Shown here one piece after another: positions 1 to 6,784 of a stretch of DNA of 64,000 nucleotides (positions are counted from its first letter, which is position 1; every line of letters starts with the position of its first letter). Position numbers and translations under genes: made by a program. Under the pieces are notes generated by a model, which was not told the origin of the DNA, made no database searches, and saw only the letters and a program-made list of their open reading frames with translations. The stretch is from Propionibacteriales bacterium. Lineage in GTDB: Bacteria > Actinomycetota > Actinomycetes > Propionibacteriales > Nocardioidaceae. The DNA lies in NCBI GenBank assembly GCA_026392415.1, contig JAPLCC010000059.1, forward strand, positions 124,001-188,000. Reading direction: 5' to 3'.

Positions 1-787
1 GGCGCGCGAGCGCGGCCTGGTCGGCGGCCCGGGCCTGGATGACGGCCTGACGAGCACCGTTGGTCCTGCTCACCAGCGAGGCGACCTGCGACTCGGTCGC
101 GGCTGCCTTGTCGACGAGGTCGGCGATCGTGACGACGTTCTCGTCGGCGGACTTCTTCGCACTGGCGACGTCGTTGCGGGCGTCGTTCACCTCGATCTTG
201 CGCTTCTCCATCGCGACCTCGGCCTCCTCGAGCAGGACGAGGGCCTGGTTCTGGCGACCGGTGACGAGGTCGTACGCCGTCTGGCTCACCATGACGTCCT
301 CGATCGAGCCGCTGTTCATGTAGGCGTTGAGCAGGGCCATCTGGGCGTCGTCCCCGCTGGCCATCACGATGATCGCGTCGCGACTCGCGAGCCGCTGGAT
401 GGCGACCTCCTGGCGCGCCTGCTTGAGGTCGGCCTTGGCGATCTTCAGTCGCCTCTCGGCGACGACGAGCTTGCGGGCCAGCTTGTCCGCGACCTCGCGC
501 GCATCCTTGAGGTCTGCCTGCACCGCGCTGAGGCGTGACCGCGCGGCGTTGAGCTGGTTCCTGGCCTTCTTCAACTGCCGGGCGATCTTCGCGGCCTTCT
601 GGCTGGCCTCGTGGATGTCGCCCTTGACGTCGGAGATCTGCCCCTGGACCTGGTCCTGCTTGTCCTCGAGGTCGTCGCGGTCGTCCGCATGGGCGAGCGG
701 AACGGTTAGTCCGGCAACGGCAACGATCACGGCGAGAGCCGTGACCAGCCACTGGGGGTGGGCCCATGTGGGAAGCCGATCGGTCAC
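1..787 (-). CDS. Coiled-coil murein hydrolase/activator, N-terminal part (cut by window edge)
   Basis: Start of a secreted coiled-coil protein; 262 codons from GTG 787 are visible and the rest lies left of base 1. A hydrophobic signal peptide (about residues 15-35, ending near Ala-His-Ala) is followed by about 220 residues rich in A, K, R, D, E and Q with heptad character. The catalytic end (M23/LytM or NlpC/P60) is outside the window, so the class is inferred. Two things support it: the coiled coil, and its place 89 bp downstream of ftsE-ftsX on the same strand. In other bacteria FtsX binds and activates such hydrolases (EnvC, PcsB, RipC) at the division site. The frame is open to base 1. 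No strong ribosome site precedes GTG 787, so a slightly upstream start is possible. Confidence 0.75.
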   Translation of the reverse strand, partial: MTDRLPTWAHPQWLVTALAVIVAVAGLTVPLAHADDRDDLEDKQDQVQGQISDVKGDIHEASQKAAKIARQLKKARNQLNAARSRLSAVQADLKDAREVADKLARKLVVAERRLKIAKADLKQARQEVAIQRLASRDAIIVMASGDDAQMALLNAYMNSGSIEDVMVSQTAYDLVTGRQNQALVLLEEAEVAMEKRKIEVNDARNDVASAKKSADENVVTIADLVDKAAATESQVASLVSRTNGARQAVIQARAADQAALAR

Positions 788-876
788 ACGGCGAAACCCT
801 GGGGCGCTGGGGAAGGAGCGCACAGGTGAACCATTTCGTTCGGGGAAGTGAACTCGTCGACCGTAACCGCCGCGGG

Positions 877-1821
877 TCAGACTTTGACGTATTTCCGGGT
901 CAGCAGGAGTGTCGGGATCAGCGTCAGCGCCAGTCCGAGCAGCAGGATGCCCGGCGGGAACCACCCGTAGAGCGAAGCGCCGTAGTCGCTCCAGTCGACC
1001 CAGGGGCGCAGGAACTGGACGTGTTCGGACAGGCCCTTCTCGATCCCCCAGTACTGGAAGGCGGCCAGGGCGCCCGAAGCCAGGCCGACACCGACGATGG
1101 CGGTGACCAGCGCTTCGAGAAGGAACGGCAGCGCGATGTAGAGCGTCGAGGCACCGACCAGGCGCATGATGCCGATCTCGCGACGGCGGGCGAGGGCCGC
1201 GAGCCGGATCGTGTTGGTGACCTGGAGCATCGCCGCGAGCAGCAGGAAGCCCGAGCCGATCCACGATCCGTACTTGAGGACCTTCATGATCCCGAAGATC
1301 TGGCTGAGCGCCTCACGCTCGTCCTTGATCACCGAGACGCCGTCGAGGCCCTCTAGGGCGCTGATGATGCCGTCGGCCTCCTCGGGGTTCTTCAGCGTGA
1401 CCCAGTAGCCCGCCGGCCAGCTGTCGACCGTGATGACGGGATTGGGTCCGGACACGGCGCTCTCCGGGATCTGGCCGGAGTCGCGTGCGTTCTCGAACCC
1501 CTCCTCCTTGGAGACGAATCGCGAGGACTCGGCCTCGTCGTTGCCGTCGATCTCCTCCTGGATCCGCTTCTGCTGCTCGGCAGTGACTTCGCCGCCGGCG
1601 CAGTTCGGGTTGTTCGACGGATCGTCGTCGATGCAGAGGTTGACGAGGATCTTCAGCTCGTCACCGAGCTGGTCCGCCGCCAGGTCGGCCTGGCGCTGGA
1701 TCAGGATTCCCACGCCCGCGAGGGACAGCGAGACGAAGAGGGTCAGGATGACGGCCAGGTGCATCGAGAGGTTGCGCCGCAGGCCGGTGCGGAGCTCGGT
1801 GAAGACATAGCGAAGCTGCAT
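877..1821 (-). CDS. ftsX: Cell division protein FtsX
   Basis: Integral membrane subunit of the FtsEX complex, which passes ATP-driven conformational change through the membrane to a periplasmic murein hydrolase. The 314-residue protein has one N-terminal helix (about 20-42), an extracellular domain of about 130 residues with two cysteines (63 and 74) that could form a disulphide, and three further helices. The segment before the third helix carries the family's RREIGIMRLVGA-type coupling sequence. It starts 18 bp after the ftsE stop, so the two are co-transcribed. Size, topology and neighbours agree with actinobacterial FtsX. Confidence 0.95.
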   Translation of the reverse strand: MQLRYVFTELRTGLRRNLSMHLAVILTLFVSLSLAGVGILIQRQADLAADQLGDELKILVNLCIDDDPSNNPNCAGGEVTAEQQKRIQEEIDGNDEAESSRFVSKEEGFENARDSGQIPESAVSGPNPVITVDSWPAGYWVTLKNPEEADGIISALEGLDGVSVIKDEREALSQIFGIMKVLKYGSWIGSGFLLLAAMLQVTNTIRLAALARRREIGIMRLVGASTLYIALPFLLEALVTAIVGVGLASGALAAFQYWGIEKGLSEHVQFLRPWVDWSDYGASLYGWFPPGILLLGLALTLIPTLLLTRKYVKV

Positions 1822-1839
1822 GAGGGTGTGCTCCTTGAC

Positions 1840-2529
1840 TCAGTGCTGGAAGCCGTAGCTGCCGGACGCCTCGTCGCGGATGACCTTTCCGTGCTCGAGC
1901 TCGATCACTCGCTTGGTGAACTGGTCGACGATGCCGTTGTCGTGGGTGGCCATGACCACCGTCGTACCGGTCTCGTTGATGTCACCGAGCAGATTCATGA
2001 TGCCGACCGAGGTCTGTGGGTCGAGGTTTCCGGTGGGCTCGTCGGCGATGAGGATCATCGGCCGGTTGACGAACGCGCGGGCGATGGCCACCCGCTGCTG
2101 CTCACCGCCGGAGAGCTCGTCGGGCATGCGGTCGCCCTTGTCCTTCAGACCCACCAGCTCAAGAGTCTCGGGAACGACCTTGTTGATCTCACGCTGCGAC
2201 TTGCCGATCACCTGCTGGGCGAACGCGACGTTCTCGGCGACCGTCTTGTTGGGGAGCAACCGGAAGTCCTGGAAGACGGTGCCGATCTGGCGGCGCAGTC
2301 GAGGCACCTTCCAGCCGGCCATCCGGTTGATCTCCTTGCCGGCGACGTGGACGCGGCCCGTGGTCGGCCGCAGCTCGCGCAGGACGAGCCGCAGGGCGGT
2401 CGACTTGCCGGAGCCGGAGGTGCCGACGAGGTAGACGAACTCGCCCTTGTCGATGTCGAGGGTGACCTGGTCCAGAGCTGGCTTGCCGGGGCCGGCGTAC
2501 CGCTTGGTGACCTTTTCGAAGCGAATCAC
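1840..2529 (-). CDS. ftsE: Cell division ATP-binding protein FtsE
   Basis: ABC-type ATPase of 229 residues that pairs with FtsX. It shows Walker A (GTSGSGKST, near residue 37), signature LSGGEQQR, Walker B (LIADEPTGNLD) and the switch His in ATHD. The usual FtsE length is about 225. The start is GTG 2529. No Shine-Dalgarno is present; instead a TACCGT -10-like box ends 7 nt before the GTG, which suggests a leaderless mRNA. It is first in the order ftsE-ftsX-coiled-coil hydrolase. In many actinobacteria prfB lies directly upstream; here prfB is about 2.5 kb away with two plus-strand genes between. Confidence 0.96.
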   Translation of the reverse strand: MIRFEKVTKRYAGPGKPALDQVTLDIDKGEFVYLVGTSGSGKSTALRLVLRELRPTTGRVHVAGKEINRMAGWKVPRLRRQIGTVFQDFRLLPNKTVAENVAFAQQVIGKSQREINKVVPETLELVGLKDKGDRMPDELSGGEQQRVAIARAFVNRPMILIADEPTGNLDPQTSVGIMNLLGDINETGTTVVMATHDNGIVDQFTKRVIELEHGKVIRDEASGSYGFQH

Positions 2530-2536
2530 TGACCTG

Positions 2537-2542
2537 ACGGTA
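2537..2542 (-). promoter_or_regulatory. -10 box of leaderless ftsE promoter
   Basis: TACCGT on the minus strand ends 7 nt before the ftsE GTG, and no ribosome site is present. This spacing puts the transcription start at or beside the start codon. Confidence 0.5.
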
Positions 2543-2606
2543 CGCGACGGGCAAGCCGGGATCGGGAAGGTCCCCGCTCCGGTGCGTCGCCTGAGGTGCC
2601 GTCATC

Positions 2607-2612
2607 TAGGGT
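2607..2612 (+). promoter_or_regulatory. -10 box, leaderless promoter of six-Cys secreted protein
   Basis: TAGGGT followed after 7 nt by GTG 2620. With no Shine-Dalgarno present, this pattern decides the start codon over the in-frame GTGs at 2596 and 2611. Confidence 0.5.
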
Positions 2613-2619
2613 GACGGGC

Positions 2620-3255
2620 GTGTCGACGGTCCTGCGCGCGCTGCTTCTCTCGGCGCTCCTCACCTTGGTGCCCGTCGGCATCGGTGTGGTCGTGGCCGAC
2701 GACACGACGCCGGGGCGCCAACCGGCCGCCTACGAGGGCACGGATCTCGCGGACTTCGACACCGCCGCGGCCGTCGTTCAGCGGGTGCCGTTCTGCGAAC
2801 TGGTGCCCACCGCGGCGATCGAGGCGGCGCTCGGCGCCGACGCCGACCTGACCGCCTACGGCAACGGCGAGGAGTCCGACGCACTGCCCGGAGGCGACGT
2901 CGCGCACGAGTACGGCTGCCGCTTCGCCACCGATGAAGCGGTGCCCGGCGAGGCGCGCGCGTGGGTGTTCGCTCCTCCGGTCGGCGCGGATCGCGCAAAG
3001 GGCCTGATCAGGGCGGCTTCGACCAAGGCGTGCAAGGCCCAGGCCAAGGCCCCTGCCTACGGCACCCCTTCCGTGGCGTTGGTCTGCACTGCCGACGACC
3101 TCCGCACGGCGTCCTATCGCGGACTTTTCGGCGATGCCTGGCTGGCCTGCAGCCTGACTCTCCCGGTCGGCGTCACCGAGGCGGACCTCGTGGCCCGAGC
3201 GGGCCGCTGGTGCGTCGCGGTCGCGACGGCGGCGGCGACCACCCCCACTTCCTGA
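2620..3255 (+). CDS. Secreted or membrane-anchored six-cysteine protein, unknown function
   Basis: A 211-residue protein from GTG 2620 with an N-terminal hydrophobic segment (about residues 4-25), either an uncleaved anchor or a signal peptide. The exported part has six cysteines (in FCEL, GCRF, ACKA, VCTA, ACSL and WCVA contexts), enough for three disulphides. The general look resembles small actinobacterial exported domains of the DUF3558 type, but I cannot assign a family. It lies between ftsE (divergent) and a secreted metalloprotease on the same strand. A hairpin follows the stop, so it is probably transcribed alone. Confidence 0.7.
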   Translation: MSTVLRALLLSALLTLVPVGIGVVVADDTTPGRQPAAYEGTDLADFDTAAAVVQRVPFCELVPTAAIEAALGADADLTAYGNGEESDALPGGDVAHEYGCRFATDEAVPGEARAWVFAPPVGADRAKGLIRAASTKACKAQAKAPAYGTPSVALVCTADDLRTASYRGLFGDAWLACSLTLPVGVTEADLVARAGRWCVAVATAAATTPTS

Positions 3256-3263
3256 CCGGCCGA

Positions 3264-3301
3264 ACCTGCGGGGACGAAGGTCCCGATCGCCTGCCGCAGG
3301 T
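3264..3301 (+). terminator. Branched hairpin after six-Cys gene
   Basis: Outer arms ACCTGCG (3264-3270) and CGCAGGT (3295-3301) enclose an inner GGGAC-gaag-GTCCC stem (3271-3284). It lies 9 nt after a stop codon and just before the metalloprotease start. It has no U-tract, as is common in actinobacteria. A 5'-UTR structure for the next gene is the alternative. Confidence 0.4.
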
Positions 3302-3330
3302 CTCACCTGCCCCGCAGCAGGGCCGATGCG

Positions 3331-5052
3331 ATGGGCATGTTGCCAGTCCTGCGCAAGGTCGCTCTCGGGTTCGCCGGGTTCGCGCTCGCCGGGGCCGGCG
3401 TTGCGCTCCCGGCTGCCGCCGATGACACCGATCCGACGGTCGAGACCGTCGAGGTCGTCGACGACCCCTCGATCGTGGCCTCCCCGGACGGTGCGGAGTT
3501 CTCGCGCGACGAGTGGGTGGCGCCACCCGCGGCGCGGGCCACCACGAGCGACACCACCGTGGCGGCGGAGGCGGCATACCCGTTGGCGGAGACGTTCACG
3601 ATGCACAGCAACCCGACCGCTCAGCGCACCATCCATCTCGACTTCAACGGCGGCACGTTGCTCTCCACCAACTCGTGGCTGCTCAACGGACTCTCCAGCC
3701 TGCTCTTCCCCGGCTGGTCGCTGGACGGCTCGTCGTCCTTCTCGGACGCCGAACGCACGGTGATCCAGGAGGTCTGGGCCCGGGTGGCCGAGGACTTCGC
3801 CCCCTTCGACGTCGACGTGACGACCGAGGAACCGGCCGCGGGCGGGTTGTGGCGGAGCGGGTCGGGCGACCAGACCTACGGCGCGCGGGTCGCGTTCACC
3901 TCCGGCAACACCGTGCAGTCCGCGCTCTGCAACGGGGGCTGCGGCGGGCTCGGCTGGATCGGGACCTTCGACACCGTGACCAACGGCGAGACCCGGAGCC
4001 CGGCGTGGGTCTTCCCTTCGTCCTTGGGCAACCGGGCCAAGAGCATGGCCGAGGCCGCCTCCCACGAGGTCGGCCACAACCTCGGACTGGCGCACGACGG
4101 CACGTCCACGAGCAGCTACTACGCGGGCGGGTCCTTGTGGGGCCCGCTCATGGGCAGCCCCTACTCCGCCGGCATCACGCACTGGTCGAAGGGCGACTAC
4201 ACCTCGGCCAGCAACCACGAGGACGACATCGCCGTCGCGGGCACCAACGGCGTCACCCTGCGCGCCGACGAGGCCGGCGCCACGGTCGGCACGGCCCTGC
4301 CTCTCGCCGACCTGGCCAACGGACAAGGCGTGATCGCCTCTCGGGGAGACGAGGACTGGATCGGCATCGACCGCTGCTCGGGCACGGTCACCGCCCGCGC
4401 GGACCCGGCCGCCGTCGGCCCCAACCTCGACCTGCGGGTCGAGCTCCGCAACGCAGCCGGAACCGTGCTCGCGTCCGCCGCACCCGCGACGACACGAACG
4501 ACGGCCGGCGTCACCGGCCTCGCAGCATCCCTCACCACTCCCCTGTCCGGGGGCCCGTACTACGTCGCCGTCTCCGGCGTCGGTTCCGGCGCCGGCGGCA
4601 CGTCCGGCTGGTCGAGCGGTGGGTACGACGACTACGGAAGCCTGGGCTCCTACCGGCTCACCGTGACCGGCTGTTCGAGCACGTCGACCGGGTCGACCGA
4701 GGAACCGCCGGCGGACGACCCGCCCGTCGTTCCACCGACGACCCGGCCGAGCACGATGGCAGCACCGGCCGTCGGGACGGGTGCCGTGGGCGGTCGACTC
4801 ACGATCGGCGTGCGCTGGGTGCCGCCGACCGACACGGGAGGCGCGACGATCACCGGGTACGTCGCTGCGGCGTACCGGCTGAGCTCGACGGGTCAGGTGG
4901 TGGCCAAGGTCGTCTCACCGATCCAGAGCGCTGCCACCCGCCGGATCAGCATGCACCTGCCCGCAGGGCGCTGGGTGGTCCGGGTGAAGGCGCGCAACCG
5001 GATCGGCTGGGGCGCGCTGAGCAACCGCTCGGTCGTCGTGCGCCCCCGCTGA
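3331..5052 (+). CDS. Secreted zinc metallopeptidase (metzincin) with C-terminal Fn3-like domain
   Basis: Exported protease of 573 residues. A signal peptide (about 1-30, ending Pro-Ala-Ala-Ala) is followed by a long propeptide-like and catalytic region. The complete metzincin zinc motif HEVGHNLGLAHD starts at residue 245, with the three His ligands and the general-base Glu present, so it should be active. After it come a pre-peptidase-like beta domain (about 305-445), a Pro/Thr/Asp-rich linker, and a fibronectin-III-like domain (about 480-573), probably for substrate or wall binding. ATG 3331 is used; ATG 3337 is an in-frame alternative. Substrate unknown. It converges with prfB across a hairpin. 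Confidence 0.88.
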   Translation: MGMLPVLRKVALGFAGFALAGAGVALPAAADDTDPTVETVEVVDDPSIVASPDGAEFSRDEWVAPPAARATTSDTTVAAEAAYPLAETFTMHSNPTAQRTIHLDFNGGTLLSTNSWLLNGLSSLLFPGWSLDGSSSFSDAERTVIQEVWARVAEDFAPFDVDVTTEEPAAGGLWRSGSGDQTYGARVAFTSGNTVQSALCNGGCGGLGWIGTFDTVTNGETRSPAWVFPSSLGNRAKSMAEAASHEVGHNLGLAHDGTSTSSYYAGGSLWGPLMGSPYSAGITHWSKGDYTSASNHEDDIAVAGTNGVTLRADEAGATVGTALPLADLANGQGVIASRGDEDWIGIDRCSGTVTARADPAAVGPNLDLRVELRNAAGTVLASAAPATTRTTAGVTGLAASLTTPLSGGPYYVAVSGVGSGAGGTSGWSSGGYDDYGSLGSYRLTVTGCSSTSTGSTEEPPADDPPVVPPTTRPSTMAAPAVGTGAVGGRLTIGVRWVPPTDTGGATITGYVAAAYRLSSTGQVVAKVVSPIQSAATRRISMHLPAGRWVVRVKARNRIGWGALSNRSVVVRPR

Positions 5053-5053
5053 C

Positions 5054-5077
5054 GGCTGAGCCCGAGCGAGCTCAGCC
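5054..5077. terminator. Bidirectional hairpin between metalloprotease and prfB
   Basis: Perfect 8-bp arms GGCTGAGC (5054-5061) and GCTCAGCC (5070-5077) with an 8-nt loop. It starts 2 bp after the metalloprotease stop and lies 12 bp beyond the prfB stop, so it can serve both convergent genes. Confidence 0.6.
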
Positions 5078-5088
5078 CGGATCGACGC

Positions 5089-6207
5089 TCAGTTGGACTC
5101 GGCGTTCTCGGAGCCCCGGCGCCAGCGGATGCCGGCTTCCAGGAACCCGTCGATGTCACCGTCGAACACCGAGCTCGGGTTGCCGCTCTCGAAGCCGGTG
5201 CGCAGGTCCTTGACGATCTGGTACGGGTTCAGCACGTAATTGCGCATCTGGTCACCCCAGCTCGCCTGCACGTCGCCGCGGAGACCGTCGAGGTGGGCCT
5301 TCTCCTCGGCCTTCTTGCGCGCGAGCAGCTTGGCCTTGAGCACGACCATGGCACTGGCCTTGTTCTGCAGCTGCGACTTCTCGTTCTGGCAGCTGACGAC
5401 CGTGCCGGTCGGGATGTGCGTGAGGCGCACCGCAGAGTCAGTGGTGTTGACGGACTGGCCCCCGGGTCCGCCCGAGCGGTAGACGTCGACGCGGATCTCC
5501 TCGTCGGGCACGTCGATCTCGTCGGTCTGCTCGAGCACCGGCACGACCTCGACCGCGGCGAAGCTGGTCTGGCGGCGGCCCTGGTTGTCGAACGGGCTGA
5601 TCCGCACCAGGCGATGGGTGCCGGACTCGACCGACAGCGTGCCGTAGGCGTACGGCGCGTGGATCGCGAAGGTGGCGGACTTGAGGCCCGCCTCCTCGGC
5701 GTAGGAGGTCTCGAAGACCTCGACGGGGTAGTTGTTCTGCTCCGCCCAGCGGACGTACATCCGCATCAGGGTCTCGGCGAAGTCCGCGGCGTCGACGCCA
5801 CCGGCGCCGGCGCGGATCGACACGAGGGCCTCGCGCTCGTCGTACTCACCGGAGAGCAGGGTGCGGACCTCGAGACCCTCGACGGCCTTCTTGACCTTCT
5901 CGAGCTCCGCGTCGGCCTCGGCCTTGGTCTCCTCGTCGGCCTCCTCCGCGGCGAGCTCGGCGAGGATCGCCAAGTCGTCGATGCGCTGGTGGAGCGCACG
6001 GAAGCGATCGACCTGGCCCTGGAGGCCGGAGAGGCGACCGGTCACCCGGGTCGCGTTGGCCTGGTCGTCCCACAGGTCAGGTGCCGCGACCTGCTCGCCG
6101 AGGTCGGCGATGTCGCGCTCCATCTGGTCCAGGTCGAGGACCTGTTCGATGGTGTGCATCGTCGCGGTGAGCTGCTTGATCTCGGAGTCGTAATCGGGGC
6201 CTGCCAC
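5089..6207 (-). CDS. prfB: Peptide chain release factor 2
   Basis: Class-I release factor that reads UGA and UAA and triggers peptidyl-tRNA hydrolysis on the ribosome. The 372-residue protein has the catalytic GGQ loop (in SGGPGGQSVN) and the SPF tripeptide (in RISPFDNQG) that marks RF2; RF1 has PxT there. The frame is continuous from GTG 6207, so the autoregulatory +1 frameshift at an internal UGA, known in many bacteria, is absent. TTG 6216 is an alternative start. TAACCT ends 8 nt before GTG 6207, suggesting a leaderless mRNA. Confidence 0.96.
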   Translation of the reverse strand: MAGPDYDSEIKQLTATMHTIEQVLDLDQMERDIADLGEQVAAPDLWDDQANATRVTGRLSGLQGQVDRFRALHQRIDDLAILAELAAEEADEETKAEADAELEKVKKAVEGLEVRTLLSGEYDEREALVSIRAGAGGVDAADFAETLMRMYVRWAEQNNYPVEVFETSYAEEAGLKSATFAIHAPYAYGTLSVESGTHRLVRISPFDNQGRRQTSFAAVEVVPVLEQTDEIDVPDEEIRVDVYRSGGPGGQSVNTTDSAVRLTHIPTGTVVSCQNEKSQLQNKASAMVVLKAKLLARKKAEEKAHLDGLRGDVQASWGDQMRNYVLNPYQIVKDLRTGFESGNPSSVFDGDIDGFLEAGIRWRRGSENAESN

Positions 6208-6275
6208 AAGGAGCAAGGTTACGGCCCCGGGGGCAGGCGGCGCGAACCGCCGACCAACCTCGACGCGCAGGCGGC

Positions 6276-6689
6276 TCAGCCGCGAGCGGCGCGGGCGAGC
6301 AGACGCATCAGGGTCTGCGCGACCGCCGTCGCCGGCAACACACCGATGACCGGCAGGTCGAGCGAGACGGAGTAGTCGATCTTCGTGCCGCCGGCGACCG
6401 GGCTCAGCACGACCTCACCGTGGTAGTTCTTGAACGGAACGCCGCTCAACGCCTTGTAACCGAGCCGCTTTCCGGGCTCGAAGACGGTGATCTCCTCGAC
6501 GATCGCCGGCATCGGTCCGGGCGCGCTGATACGTCGGACGGTGCCGACGCCGCCGGGCGTCGGCGAGCCCGGGTTGTCGAGGGTGACCTTCATGCCGGGG
6601 CCCCAGTTGGCCATGCCCTCGTGATCGGCGAGAACGGACCAGACGTGGTCGACGGGCTTCTTCACGACGGTGGTGGCAGTGGCGCGCAC
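6276..6689 (-). CDS. SRPBCC (START-like) family protein
   Basis: A 137-residue single-domain protein of the SRPBCC/polyketide-cyclase-like superfamily, with a helix-grip fold around a hydrophobic pocket. It begins with the typical strand-helix pattern (VDHVWSVLAD) and has the central 'E-x-x-x-F-E-P-G-K-R' region and a long C-terminal helix. No catalytic residues can be claimed; members bind lipids or aromatic ligands. Start GTG 6689 is preceded by GAGGAG 6 nt upstream. A terminator separates it from the large secreted protein upstream. Confidence 0.8.
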   Translation of the reverse strand: MRATATTVVKKPVDHVWSVLADHEGMANWGPGMKVTLDNPGSPTPGGVGTVRRISAPGPMPAIVEEITVFEPGKRLGYKALSGVPFKNYHGEVVLSPVAGGTKIDYSVSLDLPVIGVLPATAVAQTLMRLLARAARG

Positions 6690-6728
6690 AGGGTCTCCTC
6701 AGGTCGGCAGGCACGGACAGTCTGACGG

Positions 6729-6766
6729 CCTGGGGGCGGAGCGGCGCGCACCGTCTCGCCCCCAGG
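6729..6766 (-). terminator. Hairpin terminator of lamin-tail protein gene
   Basis: Perfect 10-bp arms CCTGGGGGCG (6729-6738) and CGCCCCCAGG (6757-6766) around an 18-nt loop, 18 bp beyond the stop of the lamin-tail protein gene and before the SRPBCC ribosome site. Confidence 0.6.
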
Positions 6767-6784
6767 ACCGTTTCGACCTGTTTC

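Noticed and set aside
825..831. PHO box upstream of the coiled-coil hydrolase (GTTCACC on the minus strand)
   Set aside because: A single core with no second unit at 11 nt on either side.
2602..4326. 574-residue minus-strand open frame opposite the six-Cys and metalloprotease genes
   Set aside because: Arg/Gly-rich composition, no motif, and it opposes two genes with signal peptides and a full zinc motif.
5089..6207. Programmed frameshift in prfB
   Set aside because: The N-terminal frame is continuous with no internal UGA, so this RF2 gene does not use it.
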